From the IMG/VR virus record IMGVR_UViG_3300031578_004185, positions 1 through 64,000 of that record: 64,000 nucleotides of DNA. One strand, given 5' to 3'. The translations under genes and the position numbers were made by a program. This stretch comes from a virus. The notes under the pieces were generated by a model. That model was not told the origin of the DNA, made no database searches, and saw only the letters and a program-made list of their open reading frames with translations. Below, one piece after another: positions 23,077 through 32,247 of the stretch. Within the stretch, counting starts at the first letter, position 1. Every line of letters starts with the position of its first letter.

Positions 23077-24044
23077 CTGTGTACCTCATGGTATCGTTTA
23101 ACGTAAGACTCGACCATGGTAAAGTAGCTTCTGCCTTCATGCTCTTCTGCTTGCGCTATTTCGACATACTTCTCCACGATGTCAGGGTTATTTGTGTCCA
23201 GTCCCAAAACCACCATATAAAATACAGCTTCGTCGTAGAATCTCCCTGTTGTTGCTTTGTATATGGCTTCTGCCCTGTCATATAACCCAAATAACTGATA
23301 CAGCCGAGCCTTGTATATTGGGAAAAATTCAGCATCAGAATATTCATTTAAATAATAGTCGCTTACGCTGGACGCTTTATGTATATCCATTAAGTTACTG
23401 CCCTTCCGCAGAGAGTATAGTTCCAACCACCAATCAATATACTGCTTGCTGTAACATCTGTATATTAGATTGTGTACACTGCTTAAGTACGACATATTCG
23501 ATATACTCAGATTAGGACTATAGTTGTTAACACAATCGCCACTGTAATCACCAGACTTGACAGTGTATCTGCCACCCTTTAAAATAACCTCACAATTAAA
23601 CGCCGGATCGTAGTACCTCTCCTCCTCATTAATATACACTACCGTAAATGTGTGGCAAGGGAACAATATACTTCTGGCTTCTATTCCTTTTATTGCTAGT
23701 AGCTTGGTTAAGAGGAACGCCTTTTGGTCACACCATCCGATACCACGTACCAAGTCAAATAGACAGGTATAATCGATTGCACTACTATCCCCCACGCCCA
23801 TCCAAGGCAGGTTTTGCTCTTCGTTAACATACACCCATGAATTCAGATTCCCTACAACTTCTGTTTTCGTTAACTCGGTGTTGTCCACAACCCTATCTGC
23901 TACCCTGTGATAGGCAAACTCGGATATCATATTATCTGCGGTGACATCTAATAGTAGCCACGTCAACGGGAATACTAAGTATAAAATTGTTATACAGATG
24001 ATCACTATAGACGTTATGCGGGTTATCCGTATAGCTGCCTTCAT
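23073..24044 (-). CDS. Membrane-anchored transglutaminase-like protein
   Basis: 323 residues. N-terminal membrane anchor (residues 8-34), then VRGIGWCDQKAFLLTKLLAI (Cys), FPCHTFTVVYI (His) and RYYDPAFNC (Asp), the C-H-D order of the transglutaminase-like fold. The rest is a helical C-terminal region. Outside the membrane it could be a cysteine protease, amidase or cross-linker. Overlaps both neighbours by four bases, so it is part of the glycan operon. Confidence 0.78.
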   Translation of the reverse strand: MKAAIRITRITSIVIICITILYLVFPLTWLLLDVTADNMISEFAYHRVADRVVDNTELTKTEVVGNLNSWVYVNEEQNLPWMGVGDSSAIDYTCLFDLVRGIGWCDQKAFLLTKLLAIKGIEARSILFPCHTFTVVYINEEERYYDPAFNCEVILKGGRYTVKSGDYSGDCVNNYSPNLSISNMSYLSSVHNLIYRCYSKQYIDWWLELYSLRKGSNLMDIHKASSVSDYYLNEYSDAEFFPIYKARLYQLFGLYDRAEAIYKATTGRFYDEAVFYMVVLGLDTNNPDIVEKYVEIAQAEEHEGRSYFTMVESYVKRYHEVHR

Positions 24045-25906
24045 TCTAACCCTTCCTTCATCAAGATATGAACTTCATCGTTTTTCCAGATTTCACGATA
24101 TCCTTGCTGTTTAGCTAATTCCACGAGGTCACAGTTCAACCTGTATATTGCTCCGTTGCCAAAGGCAAAAGGTTCCTCATGAAGTGCATCCCTGAGCAGC
24201 AGTATATTGGCTCGCTGGGCACTGAAGTCGCCCGACAAGATTTCATCCGTCAGGGAAATCACTTTGGCGTTGTCGACACCCATGGTTGCAGGAGGGTAGA
24301 ATACCGGGTCTGTGCCTATAATTCGATGATTATATTCCTGTACTATGGCCAAGCTCCCCATTTCGTCTTCAGTGAAAGCGTAGCGGGCAATTAGGTTTGG
24401 GGACAGTGTTCTATTGGTCATGTTGGATACCAAGCCGATAGCAGATAAGAATGTTATTACAACCACCAACATTGTTACCGATACCGCCCATCGGTACCCT
24501 GTTGATGCCAGAGATACTATAGCTACCCCCAGCGGTATTGCCAGAAGCACTTCGGCAAAATACCACCACCGATGTTCCAGCACTGGAAAGTCAAACAGGA
24601 GCGGAAAGAATCCAATAGACAGTGTAGCCAAGCCCAATACCACAAAAGTCTTCTGTATTGGCGCGGTAGTCCGTCTCAGCATTATAAGACAGCCTAAGAC
24701 CGCTAAGCCGAAATACAAGAACATTCCTACGCTGTCTACTACCATTTCGCTTAACGTACTACCACCTTTGTATTCAAAGACAGTTTCAGATGTCTGCTCC
24801 ACTACATAAATTGTTCCATGAATAGGGACAGGTCCGTTCTCGGTTGTGTAACGCAGTGCGTCATCTGCTGGTGTAAAATAAAACAACATTGCTACTACTA
24901 ACACCCCAAGTAGTGGGATAACCGAGAGTTCTCCTGTTTTTTTCGTCTTGGCCTTTACACTCAGTGTCTTGTTAAATAGTGTCGGTAGTACCCACAGGCA
25001 AGCAAACGTTCCCAGAACCCATACAGCGGCGATAAGATGGGTGGCGTATGCTGTCAAGACAATCAGTGCTATGGGTACAAGTAACCACTTCGTGCTCCCT
25101 TTGCTCATTTTCAGCACCAAGTACGCTACCACCAAGCCATACGTTGCTCCCGTTGCATTTGGTATAATCCACCCCCCGAAGAATACCACCCAATTGGCAC
25201 TCGCTGCCATTAGACCCGCTACGCAACCCACTTTCGTGTTCCACAATATTCGCCCTATCAGAAAGGTAAATAAGACAATCCCAGCCGTCTGAAAACTACC
25301 TACGAAGATCAGAGAAGCCCACTTATAGCTAATGTCCAACAATCCCATAACAGATTTCAAGTATATGTGCATCAGGGAGTATCCACTACCTATAGATAAG
25401 AAACTCGGTTGCCCTGCGGTTATCGCTTGATGTATCCACGGATCCAGCCCAATCAGGCTACCCGGAAACAGGAGGTGTTCCGTCCAGATATGAGACAAGC
25501 CTATAATGCAGGCTATTCCCACTACAATCCATGGTTGTATTTTGCCTTCGCTCTTCAGTACACCGTAGAAAGCCAGACTTGTTGCACAAGCCATTAGTAC
25601 ATAATAAGCTGTCGGCTTAATGTACTGCTCGGAGCGGAGAACAAAAGCTAGCCAAGCCGACAAGCAGAGGAGGAGCGATCCAGCAATGAATATCCATGAA
25701 ACTGTCCTATCATTGCCTAGGTCACCTTCTCTCGTCTCACGTCGTCTTAGTATTAGGTATAAGCCGATACTGCCCAAACCCACGCCTACTGCAACCAGAT
25801 ATACGGGGTGGAACTCTTTGCATACCAGTATTACTGATGAGGTAGCCATGACCACTAGTCCCGCAACCGCTGCTACAATATCTGGGTATCGTAATAGCTT
25901 GCTCAT
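24041..25906 (-). CDS. Multi-pass GT-C type glycosyltransferase/oligosaccharyltransferase-like protein
   Basis: 621 residues from MSKLLRYPDIVAAV; ATG overlaps the upstream stop. About a dozen hydrophobic helices. LIGLDPWIHQAITAG in an outside loop recalls the Asp-containing first loop of GT-C enzymes (STT3/PMT-like). The C-terminal soluble part ends the protein. It probably uses a lipid-linked sugar on the outer face. Substrate and exact family are uncertain. Confidence 0.7.
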   Translation of the reverse strand: MSKLLRYPDIVAAVAGLVVMATSSVILVCKEFHPVYLVAVGVGLGSIGLYLILRRRETREGDLGNDRTVSWIFIAGSLLLCLSAWLAFVLRSEQYIKPTAYYVLMACATSLAFYGVLKSEGKIQPWIVVGIACIIGLSHIWTEHLLFPGSLIGLDPWIHQAITAGQPSFLSIGSGYSLMHIYLKSVMGLLDISYKWASLIFVGSFQTAGIVLFTFLIGRILWNTKVGCVAGLMAASANWVVFFGGWIIPNATGATYGLVVAYLVLKMSKGSTKWLLVPIALIVLTAYATHLIAAVWVLGTFACLWVLPTLFNKTLSVKAKTKKTGELSVIPLLGVLVVAMLFYFTPADDALRYTTENGPVPIHGTIYVVEQTSETVFEYKGGSTLSEMVVDSVGMFLYFGLAVLGCLIMLRRTTAPIQKTFVVLGLATLSIGFFPLLFDFPVLEHRWWYFAEVLLAIPLGVAIVSLASTGYRWAVSVTMLVVVITFLSAIGLVSNMTNRTLSPNLIARYAFTEDEMGSLAIVQEYNHRIIGTDPVFYPPATMGVDNAKVISLTDEILSGDFSAQRANILLLRDALHEEPFAFGNGAIYRLNCDLVELAKQQGYREIWKNDEVHILMKEGLE

Positions 25907-27135
25907 TTTCCGTTTCTTGTAACTTGCTGAAACAATTCCATCCACCGTGTACCGGTAACCTCTGGATTACAGTATGTCTCAATCCACTCCCTGCCCCTCC
26001 TGCCTATATCATTCCTCAAATCTTCATCTTCAGCGAGACGGTGTATGCTTTTAAGTATTTCGTCATCGTCGTGAGCGTTGATAATAGGAGGTATCTCAGG
26101 ATACTGTGCGTCCTTGACAATTGGTGCTACATAGGATACTACAGGAGTTCCACATGACATGGCTTCCACGGGTACCAGAGCAATAACACCAACGACAAAC
26201 TGATCCAAGACTATATCGGCTATGTTGTACAGGCAACACATTTCAGGTCCCGGAACGGGATCGAGCCATACAACATACTTTGATATCTCCAACTCGTGTA
26301 CCAAGTCCACACTGGACTCCACGTCCCATCCCTTTCTTATAACAAGCAATTTGGCGCGTCCCTTGTAAACGTCTACAAACTTGGCGAATGCTCTGAACAC
26401 CTTGTCGTTGCCTTTGCGGTCGGTAAAGGGTCTATTTAGCCACGACTGTCGAGGTGGATGAAACAGAATGAAGTCGCATCCAAACCCACTGTACGCCTTT
26501 TGCTTTTCCTGTCGCCTCTGTTGGTCTTCCATTGGTTTGAACAGCTGCGTATCTATGTTGTGGGGGAAGCAGTGCAGATTCTTCAGTCCTACCAGCTTGG
26601 CGATCTCTATTTGGTGGGGCATGAGTACAGTAGCTTTAGCCTTCCGCAATGACCCCGTCAGGTGATACTTTACGAGGAAGTGGAATATTCTCTGCCCCAA
26701 GCTGAACGGACCATTATCCGTTCCCGACCAACCCTGCACTGCAAGCTGATCGAGGTCCGACCCGTAGGAATAAAAGATGAATGGCTTCCCCGTCCAACGC
26801 ATCCACATTGGAGCGTACCCGGAACACACAATAACATCAAACCTTCTAGCGAAGTCAATAAGTGTTTTCAGCCTTGCTAGGTATCCGATTGGATTCTTGT
26901 ATGGAGCGAAGTGCGGTAGGTGTAGGGGGTGAACCCAATCGGAGGCATCTGTGTCATCATTGTGCCAGCTAGGAAGACTGTCATCTGGGACAATGGAGTC
27001 GAGTCCCAATATTGTGTGAGCGTCAATTCCCGTCTGCCTCAGGCGTTTTGCACACACATATAGCCAGTTCTGTGTGTTTAGTGGATCACAAAATAATACT
27101 TTCAACTTGTCACTTTGTTGTCCTGTCCCACCCAT
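25903..27135 (-). CDS. GT-B glycosyltransferase, GT4-like
   Basis: 410 residues. KVLFCDPLNTQNWLYVCAKR opens the acceptor domain. The second domain has LVIRKGWD and VGVIALVPVEAMSCGTPVVS, an E-containing donor loop like GT4. Less typical than its two relatives in the cluster. Confidence 0.8.
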   Translation of the reverse strand: MGGTGQQSDKLKVLFCDPLNTQNWLYVCAKRLRQTGIDAHTILGLDSIVPDDSLPSWHNDDTDASDWVHPLHLPHFAPYKNPIGYLARLKTLIDFARRFDVIVCSGYAPMWMRWTGKPFIFYSYGSDLDQLAVQGWSGTDNGPFSLGQRIFHFLVKYHLTGSLRKAKATVLMPHQIEIAKLVGLKNLHCFPHNIDTQLFKPMEDQQRRQEKQKAYSGFGCDFILFHPPRQSWLNRPFTDRKGNDKVFRAFAKFVDVYKGRAKLLVIRKGWDVESSVDLVHELEISKYVVWLDPVPGPEMCCLYNIADIVLDQFVVGVIALVPVEAMSCGTPVVSYVAPIVKDAQYPEIPPIINAHDDDEILKSIHRLAEDEDLRNDIGRRGREWIETYCNPEVTGTRWMELFQQVTRNGK

Positions 27136-27461
27136 TATAATTGATTACCCGCTTGTAAGTCTTTATTAAAAGCTATTATACCGCACAGCTTGCAACACTG
27201 CTTGTCGTCACCATAAGATTCCCATACATGTTTGTGTGGTTCCGAAAATAGCGATGGTATAGGTTTGCCGTCAAACACACTACTCAGAATTGCGTCAAAG
27301 TACTGACGCTCTTTTTCCTTCTTGCTTTCATAATCATTGTGCCTTCTTGTGTCATCTTCTAAATGCTTAGCCTGATTTGGGCAGACACCGTAGTGGTTTA
27401 GCCTAGCACCGCATCGATGACAGAATCTATCTATTGGTTGAGGGTACTGAAGATAGGGCAT
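27135..27461 (-). CDS. Cys-rich zinc protein within the glycan cluster
   Basis: 108 residues from MPYLQYPQPIDRFCHRC; GGGAGTG is placed correctly for this ATG. FCHRCGARLNHYGVC and CCKLCGIIAF supply two Cys pairs, with HKHVW nearby. Part of a zinc-ribbon cassette embedded between sugar genes. Overlaps its neighbours. Confidence 0.65.
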   Translation of the reverse strand: MPYLQYPQPIDRFCHRCGARLNHYGVCPNQAKHLEDDTRRHNDYESKKEKERQYFDAILSSVFDGKPIPSLFSEPHKHVWESYGDDKQCCKLCGIIAFNKDLQAGNQL

Positions 27462-27630
27462 CTGTTTCACTCCCTTCATCTTTATGACTTGGTGCGTAGG
27501 TTCTCCCGCACTTAGGACAACGGTATCGTTGAACCTGCTTGCGTCCAGACCAAGATTTTCCCATCTTGTGCATCTTGGAACCACACTCAGGACAGAAAAC
27601 TGCCCTATCCTTGCTGTCTCCTATTTTCAT
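27427..27630 (-). CDS. Zinc ribbon protein, near-duplicate of 62409-62603
   Basis: 67 residues. CPECGSKMHKMGKSW and QRYRCPKCGRTYAP. Over the 35-residue ribbon, 31 residues match the protein at 62409-62603. Each of the two genes lies downstream of a promoter containing ACACAGCACAGCAC (as read on the + strand). The start was chosen at MKIGDSKD; an upstream in-frame ATG would overlap the preceding basic gene. Confidence 0.8.
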   Translation of the reverse strand: MKIGDSKDRAVFCPECGSKMHKMGKSWSGRKQVQRYRCPKCGRTYAPSHKDEGSETDALSSVPSTNR

Positions 27631-27640
27631 CACCGATTTC

Positions 27641-27787
27641 CTAATACCAACAACGCCGCAAGTGTTCGGCAGTAGCCTTCCTTGCAAGCTCGTCATTCTG
27701 TCTTTGTTGTCCCCTTTTGTTCCTCTTAATTGAGGATTTATTGAACTTCTTTTTCACCGATTTCGCTTTCGATGCCCCTGTCTTCAT
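27641..27787 (-). CDS. 48-residue very basic protein
   Basis: MKTGASKAKSVKKKFNKSS with AGGAGG upstream. Lys/Arg-rich helix. Resembles the basic protein at 260-418 in length and composition. Confidence 0.6.
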   Translation of the reverse strand: MKTGASKAKSVKKKFNKSSIKRNKRGQQRQNDELARKATAEHLRRCWY

Positions 27788-27817
27788 TGTATACTCCTCC
27801 CTGACTTCCTGACATGC

Positions 27818-28066
27818 TTATTTGTTGTGTGGATTATACCACCGAGAGGTTTCTTTACCGTACATTAGTTCACACGCTCGTCTCCGCTGTCGGGACAGTT
27901 GTATACTTCCACGACCCCACCGCATACGTCTATAGGAAAGAACGGTTGAACTAATTATAAAGAAAGCAATAACAGCACCGAAAACAATGAGAACTACTCC
28001 GTAATAGATTGCCCATTCCCCGTCTCCTGAGAACCAGTACCCAATATTACATAGGAAGTCACCCAT
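27818..28066 (-). CDS. Single- or two-pass membrane protein with basic tail
   Basis: 82 residues, AGGAGGTG site. Hydrophobic segment YYGVVLIVFGAVIAFFIISS followed by YRRMRWGRGSIQLSRQRRR. First gene after the promoter at 28101-28130. Unknown role. Confidence 0.65.
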   Translation of the reverse strand: MGDFLCNIGYWFSGDGEWAIYYGVVLIVFGAVIAFFIISSTVLSYRRMRWGRGSIQLSRQRRRACELMYGKETSRWYNPHNK

Positions 28067-28100
28067 TTCGTCTTCACCTCCTTGCTAATCTATTGTTACT

Positions 28101-28130
28101 ATTAAAGCACACAGCACAGCACTTTGTCAA
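28101..28130 (-). promoter_or_regulatory. Promoter with repeated operator-like box
   Basis: Read leftward: TTGACA (28130-28125), 18 bases, TTTAAT (28106-28101). The spacer holds the 14-mer ACACAGCACAGCAC (+ strand 28109-28122), identical to 63985-63998 in the promoter at the right edge. It is an internal promoter inside the glycan cluster. Confidence 0.75.
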
Positions 28131-28148
28131 GTATTAAGGTTTCCCTTC

Positions 28149-29099
28149 CTATGTTACCCACAACCGCTTGAACAGTACCGCGTCGAAAACTGTAGCCAGT
28201 CCCAGAATCCCAAGAACCCCCACACAAATGCCCAAAGGAATCCTAAGAACTTTCCTGGTACCCTTGTGCCGCAACAAGGAGACCGCCTTCCCCTTTACGC
28301 CTGCAATCTCTGTTGATTCTGGTAGGAAATCACTGTTTACGCAACAGTTATAACCAAAGAATACGGCGTTAATCCATCCTCGCCCGGACGGATACAGTCT
28401 ACCGCAAGTCTCCTTAGAGTCGAGGTATCTCTTGAACATCTTAGGAGTTGTAAAGTTAAGCTCGTCGACAAAGTTCGGGTCCCGCCCGAACAACTTCACA
28501 TATCCCCTAGCTATACTTCTAGTGATATACGGTATCCAGAACATGTTATAGTGCCCCTCGTAAATGCTGTTGTAATTGGGGACATTTGCCCACAGGAGTC
28601 CCCCCGGCTTCAATACACGGATAGCTTCCTTCATTGACATATCCAAGTCCCTAACGTGCTCCAAGACAGCTACACTGATTACCGCGTCGAAGGTATTATC
28701 GTCAAAGGGAAGGTTCTCCGCCGTGGCATCAAGTAGTCTAGTTCTCGCATTGGTTATTAAATTCGACTCCAGTAGCTCAATAGCTCTTTCGTATCTGCCC
28801 TCGAAGCCGGCACTTGCTCCAGGTTCAATTCCCACTACATCCAAGCCGAGTTTCAACATGCAACAAAGAGAGAAGCCATAGCCGCTACCGATTTCGAGTA
28901 CCTTCAGTGTTTTGACTTTTTCCCTACCAAGGAGCCTCTCTAGCATTGTTAGAGGATACCTGCAACCACTTACGGACTTCCTGATAGCTTCCATGGAGTC
29001 ACGCTTCCCTACTCGCCAAAAGAAATCAGCCTCAGCGTCCGCCATTTTGTGGAGCAACTGATCTGGAGTTACCACGTCGTAGCCACTCACCTCCTGCAT
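28149..29099 (-). CDS. SAM-dependent methyltransferase with C-terminal membrane helix
   Basis: 316 residues. LKVLEIGSGYGFSLCCML is motif I, VVGIEPG the acidic loop, and FDAVISVAVLEHVRDLDM the motif IV-like region. The C-terminus IPLGICVGVLGILGLATVF is a probable membrane anchor. Likely modifies a membrane-linked glycan. Confidence 0.85.
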   Translation of the reverse strand: MQEVSGYDVVTPDQLLHKMADAEADFFWRVGKRDSMEAIRKSVSGCRYPLTMLERLLGREKVKTLKVLEIGSGYGFSLCCMLKLGLDVVGIEPGASAGFEGRYERAIELLESNLITNARTRLLDATAENLPFDDNTFDAVISVAVLEHVRDLDMSMKEAIRVLKPGGLLWANVPNYNSIYEGHYNMFWIPYITRSIARGYVKLFGRDPNFVDELNFTTPKMFKRYLDSKETCGRLYPSGRGWINAVFFGYNCCVNSDFLPESTEIAGVKGKAVSLLRHKGTRKVLRIPLGICVGVLGILGLATVFDAVLFKRLWVT

Positions 29100-29103
29100 C
29101 TGT

Positions 29104-29340
29104 CTACCTCTTTTTTATCAAGGCATTAACGTAGGATTTCAAATCGTCTCTAATTTCTTGTCTGGTTTTGTGTCCTTTGGTACCATGAGATTTGTATATT
29201 TCGTGTGATAGATGAGCCACATAGTAGCTGGTACCACGTAGTCCGTTCCTCTGCACCCATAGCCTAAGCCTCTTACGAACGCAGAATCTTTTGTTGGAGC
29301 TGTCAAATACTGCTATCTCTGCGAAACTCGTGTTACTCAT
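29104..29340 (-). CDS. 78-residue basic protein, unknown
   Basis: MSNTSFAEIAVFDSSNKRFC, then Arg/Lys-rich helices ending VNALIKKR. The start overlaps the aminotransferase stop. A small basic protein within the sugar genes, perhaps part of the same regulatory layer as the other tiny proteins. Confidence 0.55.
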   Translation of the reverse strand: MSNTSFAEIAVFDSSNKRFCVRKRLRLWVQRNGLRGTSYYVAHLSHEIYKSHGTKGHKTRQEIRDDLKSYVNALIKKR

Positions 29341-30512
29341 TTTCTGTACTTGGTGGTAACTTTCTTCACGACATCGATTACGTCCCGCACATCTTGTACG
29401 GTCATGGCAGGGTACAATGGCAATGATATAATTCTATCGGATGCATACTCGGCGTTCGGATAGTCTCCTCGCTTATGTCCATACAGTTTACGGTAACCTT
29501 CCTGCAGGTGCATTGCCCTAAAGTGGATACCAATCCCCACGTTCTCAGCCTGTATGGCGTTCATGACAACGTCCCTGTCCACCGTAAGTCGGTCCGTGTC
29601 TACTACGACAACATAAAGGTGGTAGGAGTGTCGTATATAACTCTTCCGCTCAAGGGGTCTAACTTCAGGTATCTCCTTGAACGCCTCATCATACATCTCG
29701 GTATATCTCTTGCGTACTTCCCAGAACTCTTCCACCTTCTTCAGTTGACAGATACCTATAGTTGCCAAGATATCCGGCATGTTATACTTGTACCCCGGAT
29801 AAATGACCTCCCAGTGCTTGTACCCCTCACTTCCATACCGCTTCCAAGCATCTCGGTCTATACCATTAAAGCTGTATGTTCTGGCCAGCTCCGCAATTCG
29901 ACCATCGTTGATAGTTAACATGCCACCTTCGCCAGTGGTTATGTTCTTGGTTGGATAGAAGCTGAAACAGCCAACGTTGCCTATAATTCCTGTCTTCCTT
30001 CCCTTATATTCTGCCTCCAGAGCATGCGCGGAATCCTCTATAACGTAGAGACCATACTTGTCGGCAATATCGTTAATCTCATCCATATCGCACGGGTGCC
30101 CAGCCAAGTGTACTGGAAGTATTGCTTTAGTCCTCTTGGTAATCTTCTCCTCTATCTCGTTTACGTCAATGTTAAGCGTGCCTAGCTCAACATCAACAAA
30201 TACCGGTTTCGCTCTCTGGTGTACGATAGAATTGATCGTGGACGGCCACGTTATTGGAGTGGTGATTACCTCATCGCCGTCCCCTATCCCCCGTGCTACC
30301 AGTGCCAGATGCAGGGCAGCTGTGCAGGAACTAACAGCAACAGTATGCTTACACCCCTTAAACTCAGCAAAATCCTTCTCAAACTGTAGTGTCCTTGCTC
30401 CCGTAGTGAGCCACCCCGACCTTAGTACATTCAGTACTGCATCTTCTTCCTCTTTGCCCAGTAGTGGTCTACAGAACGGTAGGAAATCTTTTCTTGTCGG
30501 CTGATTATCCAA
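29337..30512 (-). CDS. DegT/DnrJ/EryC1 family PLP-dependent sugar aminotransferase
   Basis: 391 residues from a TTG at 30512 with AAGGGGGAA six bases upstream; earlier in-frame codons overlap the previous gene. VSSCTAALHLALVA, VIEDSAHALEAEY and the Schiff-base lysine in FYPTKNITTGEGG identify the family. It transfers an amino group to a keto-sugar nucleotide made by the adjacent dehydratase. Confidence 0.9.
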   Translation of the reverse strand: MDNQPTRKDFLPFCRPLLGKEEEDAVLNVLRSGWLTTGARTLQFEKDFAEFKGCKHTVAVSSCTAALHLALVARGIGDGDEVITTPITWPSTINSIVHQRAKPVFVDVELGTLNIDVNEIEEKITKRTKAILPVHLAGHPCDMDEINDIADKYGLYVIEDSAHALEAEYKGRKTGIIGNVGCFSFYPTKNITTGEGGMLTINDGRIAELARTYSFNGIDRDAWKRYGSEGYKHWEVIYPGYKYNMPDILATIGICQLKKVEEFWEVRKRYTEMYDEAFKEIPEVRPLERKSYIRHSYHLYVVVVDTDRLTVDRDVVMNAIQAENVGIGIHFRAMHLQEGYRKLYGHKRGDYPNAEYASDRIISLPLYPAMTVQDVRDVIDVVKKVTTKYRK

Positions 30513-30523
30513 AATATTCCCCC

Positions 30524-31543
30524 TTAATGCAGGACTTTCTTCCCATCCTTGGTTGTTATTTGTATTGATCTCATCCACAGTTGCCGCTCCCACCATGACC
30601 AATTCCGTCTATACCATCCTATGGTTTCATATAACCCATCGGCAAATTTGGTCTCTGCTTTCCAGTCCAGCAATCTCAGCGCCTTCTCTGTGGACGATGT
30701 ATGTCTGAGTACCTGACCTGGTCTGTCCTCGACGTGTGTAATTGTGCTCTTGGTGTGTCGATTCATTGCAGATACTACCATTTCGGCGATGCGACCTATA
30801 CTTATACTTTCCCCGGAGCCTATATTTATAACTTCCCCCCTGACAGTATCAATATTACAGTGCAGGGCTTTGTCTATTGCCTTGCAGGTATCTTCCACAT
30901 ATACCCAATCACGGCTCATGCTACCGTCTCCGTGAATCGTTATTGGTTCGTTCAGTATACAGGATGTGATGAATCTTGGTAACATCTTCTCCAAGTGCTG
31001 GTAGGCTCCGTACTGGTTAAAGGGACGTAGAATAACCACAGGAATACCATAAGTGTACCAATAAGAGTAGACCAGTCTGTCCGCTCCCGCCTTGGCGCTG
31101 GCGTAAGGACTGAAGGGCAATAGCGGGTGCTCCTCGTTCATTATAGGTGTTATTGCGGTGCCGTACACCTCCGAGGTTGAAATGTGAATGAACCGCTCTA
31201 TGTGCTTCCCGTGTTCCACAATGGCATTAACCACTGCTTGCGTCCCCAGCACGTCGGTCTCATAGAACAGCAGGTTATCAAATATGGACCGAGAGACGTG
31301 GGATTCCGCCGCCATATGTACGACTGTATTGCATTGAGTCACCAGCTTGCCCACCAAGCCGGCGTTCCTGACATTTCCGAATACAAATTGCACTCTTGGG
31401 TCTCTGGGGATGTTATCCATGCAACCAGCGTAGGTGAGGGCGTCCAGTATTATTATTTGATAGTCGGGATACTTCTTGAGCAGGTAGCGTACAAAATTAG
31501 ATGCAATAAATCCGGCGCCACCAGTAACCAATACGGTTCTCAT
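30524..31543 (-). CDS. NDP-glucose 4,6-dehydratase-like enzyme (RmlB type)
   Basis: 339 residues. TGGAGFIASN Rossmann motif, HMAAESHVSRS, ISTSEVYG and catalytic YASAK. Close in layout to dTDP-glucose 4,6-dehydratases (about 350 residues). It would make the 4-keto-6-deoxy sugar used by the aminotransferase encoded just downstream. Confidence 0.88.
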   Translation of the reverse strand: MRTVLVTGGAGFIASNFVRYLLKKYPDYQIIILDALTYAGCMDNIPRDPRVQFVFGNVRNAGLVGKLVTQCNTVVHMAAESHVSRSIFDNLLFYETDVLGTQAVVNAIVEHGKHIERFIHISTSEVYGTAITPIMNEEHPLLPFSPYASAKAGADRLVYSYWYTYGIPVVILRPFNQYGAYQHLEKMLPRFITSCILNEPITIHGDGSMSRDWVYVEDTCKAIDKALHCNIDTVRGEVINIGSGESISIGRIAEMVVSAMNRHTKSTITHVEDRPGQVLRHTSSTEKALRLLDWKAETKFADGLYETIGWYRRNWSWWERQLWMRSIQITTKDGKKVLH

Positions 31544-32247
31544 AACATTTTCTCCTTCTTGTTGGTGATTATATCCAAGCTATCCTTCCCACAATTAAAT
31601 AATAAATCAATTACTGATAGATAGGGGACAAATTCCCCGTAGAGTTGCCCGTACACAGGATGCTGGTAGTCGTGATATGTTAGCTTGATACCATTCTGGG
31701 CAAATGCTCGTTCGCCCTCCCCAGTCAAGTAGTTCCTACCAGCGCTTCCCTCCAAGAGTTCGTCGGCCCCCAGTTCTAAGCAAATATTTACCATCCGGTG
31801 TACCTTGTCACCGTCAATACACAAGTCGCTGGAGAACTCCATCCTAGACTCTATCCCCAAGATGCTCCTCAGTTCTCTAATGAGGGTCAAATCAACATCA
31901 ATCAGGTACTTCCACTCTTTGGAATACATCTCACAGAACACGTCATAGTAATCCGCAAAGAACGGCGCTTTAGAGTAGTTTTGCTGGATACTCCTCAAGT
32001 GATTCTTCCTCCAGTTGGTACTGTTATCTATCAGCACATCTTTGATTAGAGACGTGTAATTTCCTTTGGTTGCCACTGGAATGGTCAACCACTGTACTCC
32101 TTGATGAGTCTTGATTCTGTTTCTGTTTCTCCAGCTGCGCCTATCATACTGGACATCATCGTACACAACAAAGATATCACTCCTAACCATTTGATCAAAG
32201 AATCCTAACCAAGGGAGGTATCCAGGTTGAAGTACTACAAGCCTCAT
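31540..32247 (-). CDS. WbqC-like family protein
   Basis: 235 residues. The opening LVVLQPGYLPWLGFFDQM and DDVQYDRRSWRNRNRI are the family signature. WbqC-like proteins accompany aminosugar genes in O-antigen loci and are thought to modify the amino sugar. The reaction is not established. Overlaps both neighbours. Confidence 0.85.
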   Translation of the reverse strand: MRLVVLQPGYLPWLGFFDQMVRSDIFVVYDDVQYDRRSWRNRNRIKTHQGVQWLTIPVATKGNYTSLIKDVLIDNSTNWRKNHLRSIQQNYSKAPFFADYYDVFCEMYSKEWKYLIDVDLTLIRELRSILGIESRMEFSSDLCIDGDKVHRMVNICLELGADELLEGSAGRNYLTGEGERAFAQNGIKLTYHDYQHPVYGQLYGEFVPYLSVIDLLFNCGKDSLDIITNKKEKML

